This document shows, one piece after another, positions 28,880 through 37,789 of a stretch of DNA of 64,000 nt (its first letter is position 1; every line of letters begins with the position of its first letter). The notes below the pieces were generated by a model. The model had not been told where the DNA came from. It saw only the letters and a program-made list of their open reading frames with translations, and did no database searches. Origin of the DNA: Nonomuraea africana (GTDB taxonomy: Bacteria > Actinomycetota > Actinomycetes > Streptosporangiales > Streptosporangiaceae). A program made the translations under genes and the position numbers. The stretch spans positions 620,001-684,000 of the forward strand of contig NZ_JADBEF010000001.1 in assembly GCF_014873535.1 (NCBI RefSeq), read 5' to 3'.

Positions 28880-30187
28880 ATGATCTGGCTCTACATCGCG
28901 GGGATCGTCGTCTTCGTGCTCGGCCTGATGGCCTCCATCGGCCTGCACGAGCTCGGACACCTCGTTCCCGCGAAGCTGTTCGGCGTCAGGGTGACGCAGT
29001 ACATGATCGGCTTCGGCGGCACGATGTGGTCGAAGAAGAGGGGCGAGACGGAGTACGGGATCAAGTGGATCCCGTTCGGCGGCTACATCCGGATGATCGG
29101 CATGCTGCCGCCCCGGCCCGGCGACGATCCGACCAAGCTGCGGCGCGCCTCCACCGGACCGTTCCAGGGGTTGATCGACACCGCGCGCGACGTGGCGCAG
29201 GAGGAGGTGCGGCCGGGCGACGAGGACCGCGTCTTCTACCGGAAGAAGTGGTGGCAGAAGGTCATCATCATGTCCGGCGGCCCGCTGATGAACCTCGTGC
29301 TGGCGTTCATCCTGTTCGCCGTCCTGCTGATGGGCTTCGGGCTCCCGACGCTCAAGCCGATCGTCTCGCCGATGACCGCCGCCTGCGTGATCCCGGCGAG
29401 CGAGGCCGGCCGTGAGTGCCGGCCCTCCGACCCGCTGACACCCGCGGCCAAGGCGGGGATCAAGGCGGGCGACGAGATCGTCGCGTTCGACGGGGTGACG
29501 ATCACCTCGTGGGCGGACGTCACCAAGAAGATCCGCGGGCACGGCGCCGGCCCGGTCAAGCTCGGCATCGTCCGCAACGGCGTGCCCATGACGCTCGACG
29601 TCACGCTCATCCCCCAGGATCGTCCGGCCATCGACGATCCCAAGCGGATCGAGAAGAACGTCGGCTTCCTCGGCGTCGGTCCCACGAGCGTCTACGAGAC
29701 GCAGAGCCTGGGCGCCGTGGCGGGTTACATGGCCGACCTCACGGGCCGCGTGGCGCAGTCGATGCTCAACCTGCCGCAGAAGATGGTCGGCGTCTTCAAC
29801 GCCGCCTTCTCCGGACACGAACGCGACGTCGAGGGGCCTGTCGGCGTGGTGGGCGCGGGCCGGATCGGCGGGGAGATCCTCGCCTCCGAGGCGCTCTCCG
29901 ACCGCGAGAAGATCATGTTCTTCCTGAACCTGCTGGCCGGGTTCAACCTGGCGGTCGGTGTGTTCAACCTGATCCCGCTGCTCCCGCTCGACGGCGGGCA
30001 CATCGCGGGCGGCCTGTGGGAGGGGCTCAAGCGGGCCTACGCCCGCGTGATGCGCCGCCCCGAGCCCGGCTACGTCGACATCGCCAAGGTGCTCCCGCTG
30101 ACCTACGCGCTGGCCATGGTCATGATCGTCATGGCCGGGCTGCTCGTCTACGCCGACCTGGTGAACCCGATCAGGCTCTCGGGCTGA
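28880..30187 (+). CDS. rseP: Site-2 zinc metalloprotease RseP (M50)
   Basis: 435 aa. Active-site HELGH at 23-27 lies in the first membrane helix, one PDZ domain sits at about 180-270, and the third motif NLIPLLPLDGGH is near 365. There are four membrane helices in all. It cleaves anti-sigma factors and other membrane proteins within the bilayer. GGAG ten bases before ATG. Its usual actinobacterial partner dxr is not next to it here; a divergent regulator lies upstream and a convergent DinB gene downstream. Confidence 0.94.
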   Translation: MIWLYIAGIVVFVLGLMASIGLHELGHLVPAKLFGVRVTQYMIGFGGTMWSKKRGETEYGIKWIPFGGYIRMIGMLPPRPGDDPTKLRRASTGPFQGLIDTARDVAQEEVRPGDEDRVFYRKKWWQKVIIMSGGPLMNLVLAFILFAVLLMGFGLPTLKPIVSPMTAACVIPASEAGRECRPSDPLTPAAKAGIKAGDEIVAFDGVTITSWADVTKKIRGHGAGPVKLGIVRNGVPMTLDVTLIPQDRPAIDDPKRIEKNVGFLGVGPTSVYETQSLGAVAGYMADLTGRVAQSMLNLPQKMVGVFNAAFSGHERDVEGPVGVVGAGRIGGEILASEALSDREKIMFFLNLLAGFNLAVGVFNLIPLLPLDGGHIAGGLWEGLKRAYARVMRRPEPGYVDIAKVLPLTYALAMVMIVMAGLLVYADLVNPIRLSG

Positions 30188-30190
30188 GGC

Positions 30191-30697
30191 TCACTCGCCC
30201 GTCACCCCGTCGATCCGCTCGCGCAGCAGGTCGGCGTGGCCGTTGTGGCGGGCGTACTCCTCGACCATGTGCATCATGATCCACCGCAGCGACACCGGTC
30301 GGCCGTGGCGCAGCTCCTTGCCGATCGTGTCGAGGGGGAGATCCGCCGCCGCCGCGCGGGCGCGCTCGACCTCCGCCCGCCAGACGGCGAGCGCCTCCGC
30401 GCCCGTCATCGTGCCGGTGGCCTCGAACTGGTCCTCGGGCCGTTCCTGACTCTTGTGCAGCGGCGGCGCGTCCTGTCCCAGCAGGACCCTGCGGAACCAG
30501 GCGCGCTCCACGTCGGCCAGGTGGCGCACCAGTCCGAGCAGCGACAGCGTCGAGGGCGGCGCCGACCGCTCGCGCAGCTGCTCGTCGCTGAGCCCCGCGC
30601 ACTTGAGCGCCAGCGTCTCGCGGTGCCAGTCGAGCCAGGCGTCGAGCATCTCGCGCTCGCTCGCGATGAAGGGCGGATCGATCCGGGGGTCTGTCAT
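30191..30697 (-). CDS. DinB/DUF664 family protein
   Basis: 168 aa four-helix-bundle protein. Metal-ligand-like histidines occur in VRHLADVERAWF (about residue 58) and in the EEYARHNGHADLLRE motif near the C-terminus, which is diagnostic for DUF664. Related actinomycete proteins are mycothiol- or bacillithiol-dependent transferases, so a thiol transferase role is likely; the substrate is unknown. Divergent from the MmcQ-like gene with only 11 bases between the start codons. Confidence 0.85.
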   Translation of the reverse strand: MTDPRIDPPFIASEREMLDAWLDWHRETLALKCAGLSDEQLRERSAPPSTLSLLGLVRHLADVERAWFRRVLLGQDAPPLHKSQERPEDQFEATGTMTGAEALAVWRAEVERARAAAADLPLDTIGKELRHGRPVSLRWIMMHMVEEYARHNGHADLLRERIDGVTGE

Positions 30698-30708
30698 AGC
30701 GTGTGATT

Positions 30709-31044
30709 ATGGACCCTCTGGAGGAGCTGCGCCGACTCTGCCTGGCGCAGCCCGACGTGACCGAGCGGCTCAGCCACGGCGAGCCGACCTGGTTCGTCAA
30801 GGGCAAGAAGACCTTCGTGATGTTCGCTGACCACCATCACGACGACCGGCTCGCCTTCTGGTGCGCGGCGCCGCCCGGCACGCAGGAGGAGCTGGTGGCG
30901 CAGGATCCCGCGTGCTTCTTCCGCCCGCCGTACGTGGGGCACAGGGGATGGCTCGGGGTCTATCTGGACGTGGAGGTCGACTGGGCGGAGGTCGGCGAGC
31001 TGGTCGCCGACGCCTATCGGACGGTCAGGTACGGCGCGCCCTGA
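30709..31044 (+). CDS. MmcQ/YjbR-like protein
   Basis: 111 aa double-wing (CyaY-like fold) protein. Typical elements are LSHGEPTWFVKGKKTFVMF, CFFRPPYVGHRGWLGVYLD and the C-terminal VADAYRTV. The biochemical role of the family is unknown; DNA-binding has been suggested. The 60 bases that follow hold two copies of gagcaggccgacgtggc. Confidence 0.85.
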   Translation: MDPLEELRRLCLAQPDVTERLSHGEPTWFVKGKKTFVMFADHHHDDRLAFWCAAPPGTQEELVAQDPACFFRPPYVGHRGWLGVYLDVEVDWAEVGELVADAYRTVRYGAP

Positions 31045-31104
31045 CGGCCGGCGAGCAGGCCGACGTGGCGAGCAGGCCGACGTGGCCGGCAGCCGGTTCC
31101 TCCG

Positions 31105-32337
31105 TCAGCGGAGCAGCACGGGAAGGCGCGCCAGCCGCCACGAGGCGGGCATGAGCTGCCGTTCGAGCTCGTCCGGCGCGACGGCGAGGCGCAGGCCGGG
31201 AAAGCGCGACAGCAGCCCCGCGAACGCGACCTCGGCCTCCTGACGGGCCAGTGCCGCGCCGAGGCAGTAATGCAGGCCGTGCCCGAAGCCGACGTGGACC
31301 TCGCGCCGACCGTCCTCCTCGCGGGTGAGGTCGAGCCGGTCGGGGTGGTCGAAGCGGCGCGGGTCGTAGTTGGCCGAGACCAGCACGGCCATCACGGGCT
31401 CGCCCCGCTTCACGACCATGCCGCCGAGCTCCACGTCCTCGGCCGGATAGCGGATCCTGGTGCCCTGCACGGGCCCGCACCAGCGCATGAGCTCGTGGAC
31501 GGCGCGCGGCGTCAGCTCGGGTTCGGCCCGCAGCATGGCCAGCTGGTCGGGGTGGGTGAGCAGGGCTGCGACGCCGTTGCCGATCAGGTGCGCGGTGGTC
31601 TCGTGCCCGGCGAGGACGAGCGTGACCACCATCGTGATCAGCTCGGCGTCGGTGAAGCGGTCCTCGTCGTCGTCGTGCGCCCTGATGAGCCCGGTGAGCA
31701 GGTCGTCGGCGGGCACGGCGCGGCGGCGCGGGATCAGGTCGCGGATGTAGTCGATCATGCTGATCAGCGGCTCGGTCAGGGCGCCTGGCGCCATGGACAC
31801 CATCCTGGATCCCCAGCCGCGCCACAGCGGGCGGTCGCCCTCGGGGATGCCGACGAGCTCGCAGATGACCGTGATCGGCAGCGGGTAGGCGTACTCCTCG
31901 ACGAGGTCGACGACGCGGTCGCCGGGCAGCGAGTCGAGCAGCCTGTCGCTGATCTCCTCCACCCGTGGACGCATCTCCACGACGCGCCTGGCGGTGAAGG
32001 CCCGCGAGACCAGCCTGCGCAGCCTGAGATGGTCGTCGCCGTCGGAGTCGAGGATGCCGTCGGTGAGGTAGCCGACGTACTCGTCAGGGATCCCGCGGGC
32101 CTTGACGAGCTTCTCGCGCAGGTCGGGGACGTCGCCGCCGGGGATGGAGGCCGGGTTGTTGACGAAGCGGTGGTCGCCGAGCACGGTCTTGACGTCCTCG
32201 TACCGGGTGACCAGCCAGACCGGGGTGTCCTGGCCGGGGAAGGAGGCGCGCGCGATCGGCGCCTCCTCCCTGACTCTGGAGAAGCCCCTGAAGGGGTCGG
32301 CCAGCAGTGCGGGATCCATCAGGTTGACGGTGTCCAT
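31105..32337 (-). CDS. Cytochrome P450 (CYP105/107-like soluble type)
   Basis: 410 aa. The I-helix motif LAGHETTAH, K-helix ExxR (HELMRW), and heme loop FGHGLHYCLGAALARQE with its cysteine ligand at about residue 356 are all present. It is a soluble bacterial monooxygenase that needs a separate ferredoxin and reductase; none is encoded nearby. It has no biosynthetic neighbours, so its substrate is unknown. ATG 32337. Confidence 0.94.
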   Translation of the reverse strand: MDTVNLMDPALLADPFRGFSRVREEAPIARASFPGQDTPVWLVTRYEDVKTVLGDHRFVNNPASIPGGDVPDLREKLVKARGIPDEYVGYLTDGILDSDGDDHLRLRRLVSRAFTARRVVEMRPRVEEISDRLLDSLPGDRVVDLVEEYAYPLPITVICELVGIPEGDRPLWRGWGSRMVSMAPGALTEPLISMIDYIRDLIPRRRAVPADDLLTGLIRAHDDDEDRFTDAELITMVVTLVLAGHETTAHLIGNGVAALLTHPDQLAMLRAEPELTPRAVHELMRWCGPVQGTRIRYPAEDVELGGMVVKRGEPVMAVLVSANYDPRRFDHPDRLDLTREEDGRREVHVGFGHGLHYCLGAALARQEAEVAFAGLLSRFPGLRLAVAPDELERQLMPASWRLARLPVLLR

Positions 32338-32417
32338 CGTCGCCTCTCGTGACCGGAATGAGAAATCTGGTCATCGAGTCAAACGTACGCCTGCCGACCC
32401 CTCCGGGCAAGGAAGGA

Positions 32418-33371
32418 TCAGTGCATCGAGATGTGCACGTGGTCGTAGTGGTTGGCGGTGATGCTTCCCCTGTCGGACATCGAGCGCCAGCCGCCGCCGC
32501 TGTTGATCCGCTGCCGCCAGATGACGTACTTCACGCCGAGGCGGCTCTGGTTCTTCAGCGCCCAGGCCGCGATCTGGTCGCCGAGCGCCTGGTTGGCGCC
32601 CGTGGGGGAGCTGCCGCCCGAGCTCATCATGAAGTCGCAGGCGCGCCCCAGCGGGTGCTCGCCGTTGTTGTCGACCCGGTAGCACCCCACCTCGAACGGC
32701 AGGTTGAAGGCCTTCTTGATCTCGTCGCGCATGAGCCGGGTGCGCGGCGTGATGTTGTCGGACCCTGACGGCAGCTCGGGCGCCCAGCTGCCGTCGGCCT
32801 TACGGCCGGGACCGGTCGGGACGAGGTTCTGGAGCTTCTTCTCGATCTCGTCGATCATGCCCTCGGCCTCCTTCCGATCGTCGGCGACCTGGTCGGCCTG
32901 CTCGTCGATCTCGTCGGCCAGGGCCGTGGCCTCGGTGGCCGCCTGCTTCTGCACGTCGCGGGCGGCGGCGACGTTCTGCACGACGGCGTTCTGCTCGGCG
33001 CTCAGCTGTTCCATGAGCGCGGCGCTGGTCAGATCGGGGGTGTACATAAGGGTGGGCAGGTCCGGGGCATTGGCCTGGTAGCGCATCTCGGTGATCTGCG
33101 AGGCGACGTTCTCCGCCTTGGCGAGCGTCTGCTCGGCGGCGGCCAGGCGCTCCTTGGCCGCCGCGGCCGCCTTCTGCGCCTCGGCCAGCGCGACCCGCTT
33201 GGCGTTGTAGCTCTCGATGAGCTGGTCGACCTTGGTGTTGAGCTTCTTCAGCTCGGCCCGCAACTCCTTCTCCGACGGCTTGGGGTCAGCCGAGGAGACG
33301 GAGGCGGTGCCGAGAACGAGGGAAAGCGCGGCGATGGCGGCGCAGGCGAAACGAGACGTGGGGGACGCCAC
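32418..33371 (-). CDS. Secreted coiled-coil protein with ARB_07466-type C-terminal domain (cell-wall associated)
   Basis: 317 aa, GTG start, signal peptide 1-28 (VSSADP). Residues 30-180 form a long coiled coil rich in Ala, Glu, Gln and Lys, like the N-terminal part of RipA/NlpC-P60 hydrolases. The C-terminal about 110 residues hold GEHPLGRACDFM, LGVKYVIWRQRI and a final NHYDHVHIS. This His/Asp pattern resembles VanY/DD-peptidase-like zinc sites. Role inferred as peptidoglycan hydrolysis or its control. A c-di-AMP riboswitch precedes the gene, as is common for actinobacterial wall hydrolases. Confidence 0.85.
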   Translation of the reverse strand: MASPTSRFACAAIAALSLVLGTASVSSADPKPSEKELRAELKKLNTKVDQLIESYNAKRVALAEAQKAAAAAKERLAAAEQTLAKAENVASQITEMRYQANAPDLPTLMYTPDLTSAALMEQLSAEQNAVVQNVAAARDVQKQAATEATALADEIDEQADQVADDRKEAEGMIDEIEKKLQNLVPTGPGRKADGSWAPELPSGSDNITPRTRLMRDEIKKAFNLPFEVGCYRVDNNGEHPLGRACDFMMSSGGSSPTGANQALGDQIAAWALKNQSRLGVKYVIWRQRINSGGGWRSMSDRGSITANHYDHVHISMH

Positions 33372-33385
33372 GAATGATCCTCTCC

Positions 33386-33512
33386 GTCTGCCGACCGGGT
33401 TAGCTGACGGGTTCGGGCGGGAGATGTGGCCCTACCACGGAACGTGGATTCACCCCAGGTGCATGGGTCCCCGGCTCCCGGGCGACTTGCCCGGGATTAG
33501 GCGTGCAACGGC
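33386..33512 (-). ncRNA. ydaO/yuaA c-di-AMP riboswitch
   Basis: Minus-strand reading gives the conserved blocks of this class in order: GCCTAATCCCGGGC, GAGCCGGGGACCCA, CTGGGGTGAATCC, TAGGGCC, then GAACCCGTCAGCTAACCCGG. It ends about 15 bases before the GTG of the coiled-coil peptidase gene, in a 209-base leader. In actinobacteria these riboswitches turn off cell-wall hydrolase genes when c-di-AMP is high. Confidence 0.92.
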
Positions 33513-33580
33513 TGTGAAAGCCGATGTCAGAGGGATATTAGTAGTAAAACGCCGGTAATGCGACTCCAAGCGGAGATCAA

Positions 33581-34642
33581 TTAGTGATCTACCTGTGATC
33601 GAAGTAGCTGCGCGGCCTCCTCGGGCAGCACGTCGTTGACGAAAGCCCCCATCGCCGACTCCGAGCCCGCCAGGTACTTCAGCTTGCCCGGCGCCCTGCG
33701 GATGCTGAACAGCTCCATGTGAAGATAGGCGAGATCACGGCCCTGCCGTACGGGGGCCTGGTGCCAGGCGGCGACGTACGGCATGACCACCCCGAACAAC
33801 CCGTCGAGCGCCCGCAGCACCCTGGTGTAGACCGGACCGAACGCGGCGCGCTCCTCCTGGGTGAGCGCGGCCAGGTCGGGCACCTGGCGGTGCGGGTAGA
33901 GGTGCACCTCGAACGGGTAACGCGCGGCGGCGGGCACGAACGCGGTCCAGTGCTCGTTGGCGGCGACCACGCGCTCGCCGACCCGCTCGGCGGCCAGCAC
34001 CCCTGCGAAGAGGCCAGGTCGCTTGGCGGCGGCGGCCAGGTGCTGCCGGGTGCGGGGGGTGACGTAGGGGTAGGCGTAGATCTGGCCGTGCGGGTGGGCC
34101 AGCGTGATGCCGATCTCGGCGCCCCTGTTCTCGAAGCAGAAGACCTGCTCGACGCCCGGGATCTCGGACAGCTCCGCCGTACGGTCTGCCCACGCCTCCA
34201 TGACCAGCTCGACCTGCTCGTCGGTGAGCCGGGAGAAGGAGGAGGTGTGGTCGGAGGCGAAGCAGACCACCTCGCAACGCCCCACGCCGGGACGGACCTC
34301 GCTGAGGCCGCCGGCCTCGGCGTAGCTGCCGAGATTCGTGGAGAAGCTGGGAAAGCGGTTCTCGAAGACCACCACGTCGTAGGACGAGGCGGGGATCTCC
34401 GTCAGCTTGCCCGGCGTGGAGGGGCACAGCGGGCACTCGTCGGCGGGCGGCAGGAAGGTGCGGGTCTGGCGGTGGCCCGCCATCGCCACCCACTCCTCGG
34501 TGAGCGGGTCGTAACGCAGCTCGGAGGCCACGGGCCTGGGCGGCAGCTCGCGCTCGTCGATCGCGCTCCGGTCGGCGTCGTCGCGCCGATCGAAGTAGAT
34601 CAGCTCTCGGCCGTCGGCCATGTGCGCGATGGTGCGCTTCAC
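33581..34642 (-). CDS. galT: Galactose-1-phosphate uridylyltransferase
   Basis: 353 aa from GTG 34642, overlapping the deoR stop (GTGA). HIT-superfamily nucleophile motif LAHPHGQIYAYP with His183 and His185; zinc site starting CPLC (Cys70, Cys73). It exchanges UMP between UDP-glucose and galactose 1-phosphate in the Leloir pathway. galK and galE do not follow, which is unlike many actinomycete gal operons. Confidence 0.94.
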   Translation of the reverse strand: MKRTIAHMADGRELIYFDRRDDADRSAIDERELPPRPVASELRYDPLTEEWVAMAGHRQTRTFLPPADECPLCPSTPGKLTEIPASSYDVVVFENRFPSFSTNLGSYAEAGGLSEVRPGVGRCEVVCFASDHTSSFSRLTDEQVELVMEAWADRTAELSEIPGVEQVFCFENRGAEIGITLAHPHGQIYAYPYVTPRTRQHLAAAAKRPGLFAGVLAAERVGERVVAANEHWTAFVPAAARYPFEVHLYPHRQVPDLAALTQEERAAFGPVYTRVLRALDGLFGVVMPYVAAWHQAPVRQGRDLAYLHMELFSIRRAPGKLKYLAGSESAMGAFVNDVLPEEAAQLLRSQVDH

Positions 34643-35418
34643 TTCGTGTCCTCCGCGATGATCAGTTCTCCGGCCCGCTCGGCCAGCTCCCTGCGCGCGG
34701 CCTCCGGTAGGCCCGCGTCGCTGATGACGACGTCGGCCTCCGACAGCTCCGCGATCGTGCTGATGCCGACCGTGCCCCACTTGGTGTGGTCGGCGGGGAC
34801 GACCAGGCGGTGCGCCGAGGCGACCAGTTCCCTGTCGGTCTCCGACTCCAGCAGGTTCGGTGTGGTGAATCCGGCGTGCACGCTCATGCCGTGGACGCCG
34901 AGGAAGAGGGTGTCGACGTGCAGCCTCCTGATGGCCGCCACGGCGACCGGCCCCACGAGCGCGTCGGAGGGCGTGCGGACGCCGCCGGTCAGCACCACGG
35001 TGCGGTCGGCGCGCGGGCTGCGGTGGAAGACGTCGGCGACCGGGATCGAGTTGGTGATGACGGTCAGCTCGGCCACGTCCACCAGCAGGTGGGCCAGCGC
35101 CCACGTGGTGGTGCCCGCCGACAGCGCCACGGCGGTGCCTGGACGCACCAGGGCGGCGGCCCTGCGGGCGATGGCGTCCTTCTCCGGCTGCTGGCGCACC
35201 GACTTGGCGGCGAAGCCGGGCTCCTCCGTCGAGCCGGGGCCGCTGATGGTCGCCCCGCCGTGGACCTTCTCCAGCAGCCCGCGCTCGGCGAGCGCCTCGA
35301 GGTCCCTGCGGATCGTCATGTCGGAGACGCCGAGTTCGCGCACGAGGTCGGCCACCCGGACCCCGCCGCTGCGACGGACGCGTTCCAGGATCGCCTGCTG
35401 CCGCTGTGGTGCGAGCAC
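34639..35418 (-). CDS. DeoR-family repressor of galT
   Basis: 259 aa. The N-terminal winged helix (VRVADLVRELGVSDMTIRRDLEALAERG) and the C-terminal sugar-phosphate-sensing domain (TNSIPVADVF, DTLFLGVHG, ADHTKWG) are complete. GTG 35418 is chosen because AAGGAGG lies six bases before it; the TTG 15 bases upstream overlaps that site. Coupled to galT, so galactose metabolites probably relieve repression. Confidence 0.9.
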   Translation of the reverse strand: MLAPQRQQAILERVRRSGGVRVADLVRELGVSDMTIRRDLEALAERGLLEKVHGGATISGPGSTEEPGFAAKSVRQQPEKDAIARRAAALVRPGTAVALSAGTTTWALAHLLVDVAELTVITNSIPVADVFHRSPRADRTVVLTGGVRTPSDALVGPVAVAAIRRLHVDTLFLGVHGMSVHAGFTTPNLLESETDRELVASAHRLVVPADHTKWGTVGISTIAELSEADVVISDAGLPEAARRELAERAGELIIAEDTK

Positions 35419-35554
35419 GGAGCCCTCCTTCAAACAGATTCCACCAAATTATGACACATAGATGTTGAAACATGGGGAGTGGAATCGGCCGAACCCCTTG
35501 TCCGGGAAGCCCGGTCCGCGAGAGGTTGGGGATCTACACGGGAGGAGGTAAGCC

Positions 35555-35632
35555 ATGGCCAAGCGCGCTCGCAAGACCAAGGCCCGCAAGAAGAAGGCGG
35601 CCAACCACGGCAAGCGTCCCAACGCTCGCTGA
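35555..35632 (+). CDS. Ribosomal protein bL37 (25-residue actinobacterial)
   Basis: 25 residues, MAKRARKTKARKK...ANHGKRPNAR, starting at ATG after a strong GGAGGAGG. The ANHGKRPN end and strongly basic body match the mycobacterial 50S protein bL37 as I recall it. It is too short for ordinary gene finders. A palindromic terminator follows at 35640. Confidence 0.88.
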   Translation: MAKRARKTKARKKKAANHGKRPNAR

Positions 35633-35639
35633 GGTGTGA

Positions 35640-35664
35640 CATCGGGTACGGCCCGTACCCGATG
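35640..35664 (+). terminator. Hairpin after bL37
   Basis: Twelve-base arms catcgggtacgg and ccgtacccgatg around a single central base, eight bases past the bL37 stop. Confidence 0.7.
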
Positions 35665-35797
35665 TTCATCCCACGCCCTCTCGGTGACCGGCGCGTTGAC
35701 CCGCGATCATCTGGGGACCATGGCCATGGTGTGACGCATGATGTCGCGCGGACTCCGGATCCTCATCGGCCTCGCGGCCGCGATGATCGTCCGCTGG

Positions 35798-37096
35798 TCA
35801 GTGGTCAAGGTCGGCGAGAGCCGCTGACACCGCCCGGTGGAAGGTCGGGTAGGCGTAGATCATCTGGCTGAGCCGCCGCACCGGGACGCGCTCGTGCACG
35901 GCCAGCGTCAGCAGGCCCAGCACCTCGCCGCCCGAGGGGCCCGCGTTGGTGGCGCCCACCAGGACCCCGTCAGCGGCCACCAGCTTGACGAACCCGCGCG
36001 CCTGCGCGATCCAGCCCCGCGCGGAGGCGGCCAGGTCGGTGTGGGCGACGCGCACGTCGAGACCCTTCTGCCTGGCCTGCTCCTCGGTCAGCCCCACCGC
36101 GCCGACCTCGGGATCGGTGAACGTCACCCGCGGCACCGCGTGGTACTCCGCCTCGTAGGAGGGCTCGCCGAGGATCTGCCTGACGATGATGTCGGCGTGG
36201 TACATCGACATGTGCGTGAACGCGCCCTTGCCGACCGCGTCGCCCAGGGCCCACACCCGCTCGGCGGCGCGCATCCTGCCGTCCACGGGGATCGCCTTCG
36301 CGCTCTCGTCCAGCCCGATCGCCCCGACCCCGAGCGCCTTCAGGTCGACCCTGCGCCCGGTGGCCACCAGCAGCCTCTCCGCCGTGACCCCCGCGAGCGT
36401 GAAGCCGTCGTCCCCGTGGGTCACCTCGGCGATCTTCACCCCGGTGCGCACGTCGATGCCCTCGTCGACGAACGCCTTGGCGATCAACTCACCGGCCTCG
36501 GGCTCCTCGGCCGGGACCAGCCGGTCCAGGCCCTCCAGCACCGTCACCCTCGCGCCGAACCTGGAGAAGACCTGCGCCAGCTCGACGCCGATGGCGCCGC
36601 CGCCGAGCACGATCAGCGACTCGGGGACGGTCTCCGCCTCGATCGCCTGGTGGTTGGTCCAGTACGGCGTGCCCTCGAGCCCGTCGATGGGCGGTACGGC
36701 CGGCTGTGACCCCGAGGCGATCACGATCCCCCTGGCCGCCCTGATCACCTGGTCGCCCACGGTGACCTCGTCCGGCCCGGTGATGCGCCCATGACCTCTG
36801 ACCAGGTGGCCGCCCTTCCCGGTGAACCGGTCGGCGGCGACCTTGTCGTTCCAGTCGTCAGTCGCCTCCTCGCGGATCCTGCGCGCGACCGGCGCCCAGT
36901 CGGGCGGCCGGCCGCCCAGGACGACCAGGTCGCCCGCGTGGATCATCATCTTGGAGGGGATGCAGCCCCAGTACGGACACTCGCCGCCGACCAGGTTCCC
37001 CTCGACGCCCGCGACCCGCAGGCCCGCCTCGGCCAGCCTGCCCGCGACGTCCTCTCCTCCTGGGCCCATGCCCAGCACGATCACATCGACATCCAT
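35798..37096 (-). CDS. FAD-dependent pyridine nucleotide-disulfide oxidoreductase
   Basis: 432 aa. FAD-binding GMGPGGEDVAGRL, redox-active CPYWGC (written with CxxxxC spacing in GGECPYWGCIPSK), NAD-binding GGGAIGVELAQVFSRFG, and the C-terminal dimer domain. Overall similar to mercuric reductase and lipoamide dehydrogenase, but without an N-terminal metal-binding domain and without lipoyl-complex neighbours. Mycothione reductase or a quinone reductase (LpdA-type) are possible; the substrate is unresolved. Confidence 0.9.
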   Translation of the reverse strand: MDVDVIVLGMGPGGEDVAGRLAEAGLRVAGVEGNLVGGECPYWGCIPSKMMIHAGDLVVLGGRPPDWAPVARRIREEATDDWNDKVAADRFTGKGGHLVRGHGRITGPDEVTVGDQVIRAARGIVIASGSQPAVPPIDGLEGTPYWTNHQAIEAETVPESLIVLGGGAIGVELAQVFSRFGARVTVLEGLDRLVPAEEPEAGELIAKAFVDEGIDVRTGVKIAEVTHGDDGFTLAGVTAERLLVATGRRVDLKALGVGAIGLDESAKAIPVDGRMRAAERVWALGDAVGKGAFTHMSMYHADIIVRQILGEPSYEAEYHAVPRVTFTDPEVGAVGLTEEQARQKGLDVRVAHTDLAASARGWIAQARGFVKLVAADGVLVGATNAGPSGGEVLGLLTLAVHERVPVRRLSQMIYAYPTFHRAVSAALADLDH

Positions 37097-37134
37097 CTAC
37101 CCACGCTAACCGCCGGGCCCGGCGCGCTCCCCGC

Positions 37135-37725
37135 TCACCCCTCCGCGAGACGGCTCAGCAGCTGCTCGATCTGGGTGGCGTAGCGTTCGGCGAACTCCGC
37201 CGAGGCCGGCTCCTCGTCGAACACCGCCCTGACGATCTGCGGGAAGGCCACCCCCGCCGCGGCGATCGCGAACAGCGCCACCAGCATCGCCGCCGGATCG
37301 AGCGACGCGGGGAGCTCTCCCTTCCGCTGCCGCTCGCGCAGTCCCTCGATGTTGCGCCGCATGTCGTCGACGAACTCCGGCGTGGGCTCCCCGTCGCGCA
37401 GTCCCTCCCACACCAGCAGCTTGCCGAAGGCGGGATTGGCGGCGTTGGCGCGCACGTACCCGCCGACCAGCTCGGCCAGCGACAGGGAGGGGTCGGCGAA
37501 CCCGCTCTCCGTGCTCTGCCACTGGCTCGTCAGCTCGCGGTAGAGGCCCTCCTTGCCGCCGAAGTAGTACGAGATCAGCTGCTTGTTGACCCCGGCCCGG
37601 TTCGCGATCGCGCTCACCCTGGCGCCGGCGAAGCCCTTGGCCGCGAACTCCTCCACTGCCGCGTCGACGATCCGCTGCTTGGTGCGCTCGGCGTCGCGCT
37701 GCTTGTCCTGAGGCTCTCTCCGCAT
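37135..37725 (-). CDS. TetR-family repressor
   Basis: 196 aa from ATG 37725. Helix-turn-helix ARVSAIANRAGVNKQLISYY is preceded by the typical VDAAVEEFAAKGF. The C-terminal ligand domain resembles TetR_C_33-type regulators. A longer in-frame start would read through the operators. Divergent from an FAD monooxygenase gene with two operator-like sites between them, so it most likely represses both genes until a small aromatic or drug-like ligand binds. Confidence 0.9.
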   Translation of the reverse strand: MRREPQDKQRDAERTKQRIVDAAVEEFAAKGFAGARVSAIANRAGVNKQLISYYFGGKEGLYRELTSQWQSTESGFADPSLSLAELVGGYVRANAANPAFGKLLVWEGLRDGEPTPEFVDDMRRNIEGLRERQRKGELPASLDPAAMLVALFAIAAAGVAFPQIVRAVFDEEPASAEFAERYATQIEQLLSRLAEG

Positions 37726-37735
37726 GGGAGCGAAT

Positions 37736-37782
37736 CTATCATCCATCCATATGGTTGACACTATCATCCAAATGGTTGATAG
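37736..37782. promoter_or_regulatory. Two TetR operator-like sites between divergent genes
   Basis: Site 2 (37761-37782) is ctatcatccaaatggttgat followed by ag, an inverted repeat of the form CTATCAnCCAnnTGGnTGATAG. Site 1 (37736-37760) carries the same halves, ctatcatcc and atatggttga, but with an extra atcc between them. Both sites cover the region where the divergent promoters must lie. Confidence 0.65.
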
Positions 37783-37789
37783 TCGGGAC

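Noticed and set aside
35738..35827. 29-aa peptide with a hydrophobic centre
   Set aside because: No RBS and it overlaps the 3' end of the flavin reductase gene; kept out for lack of support.
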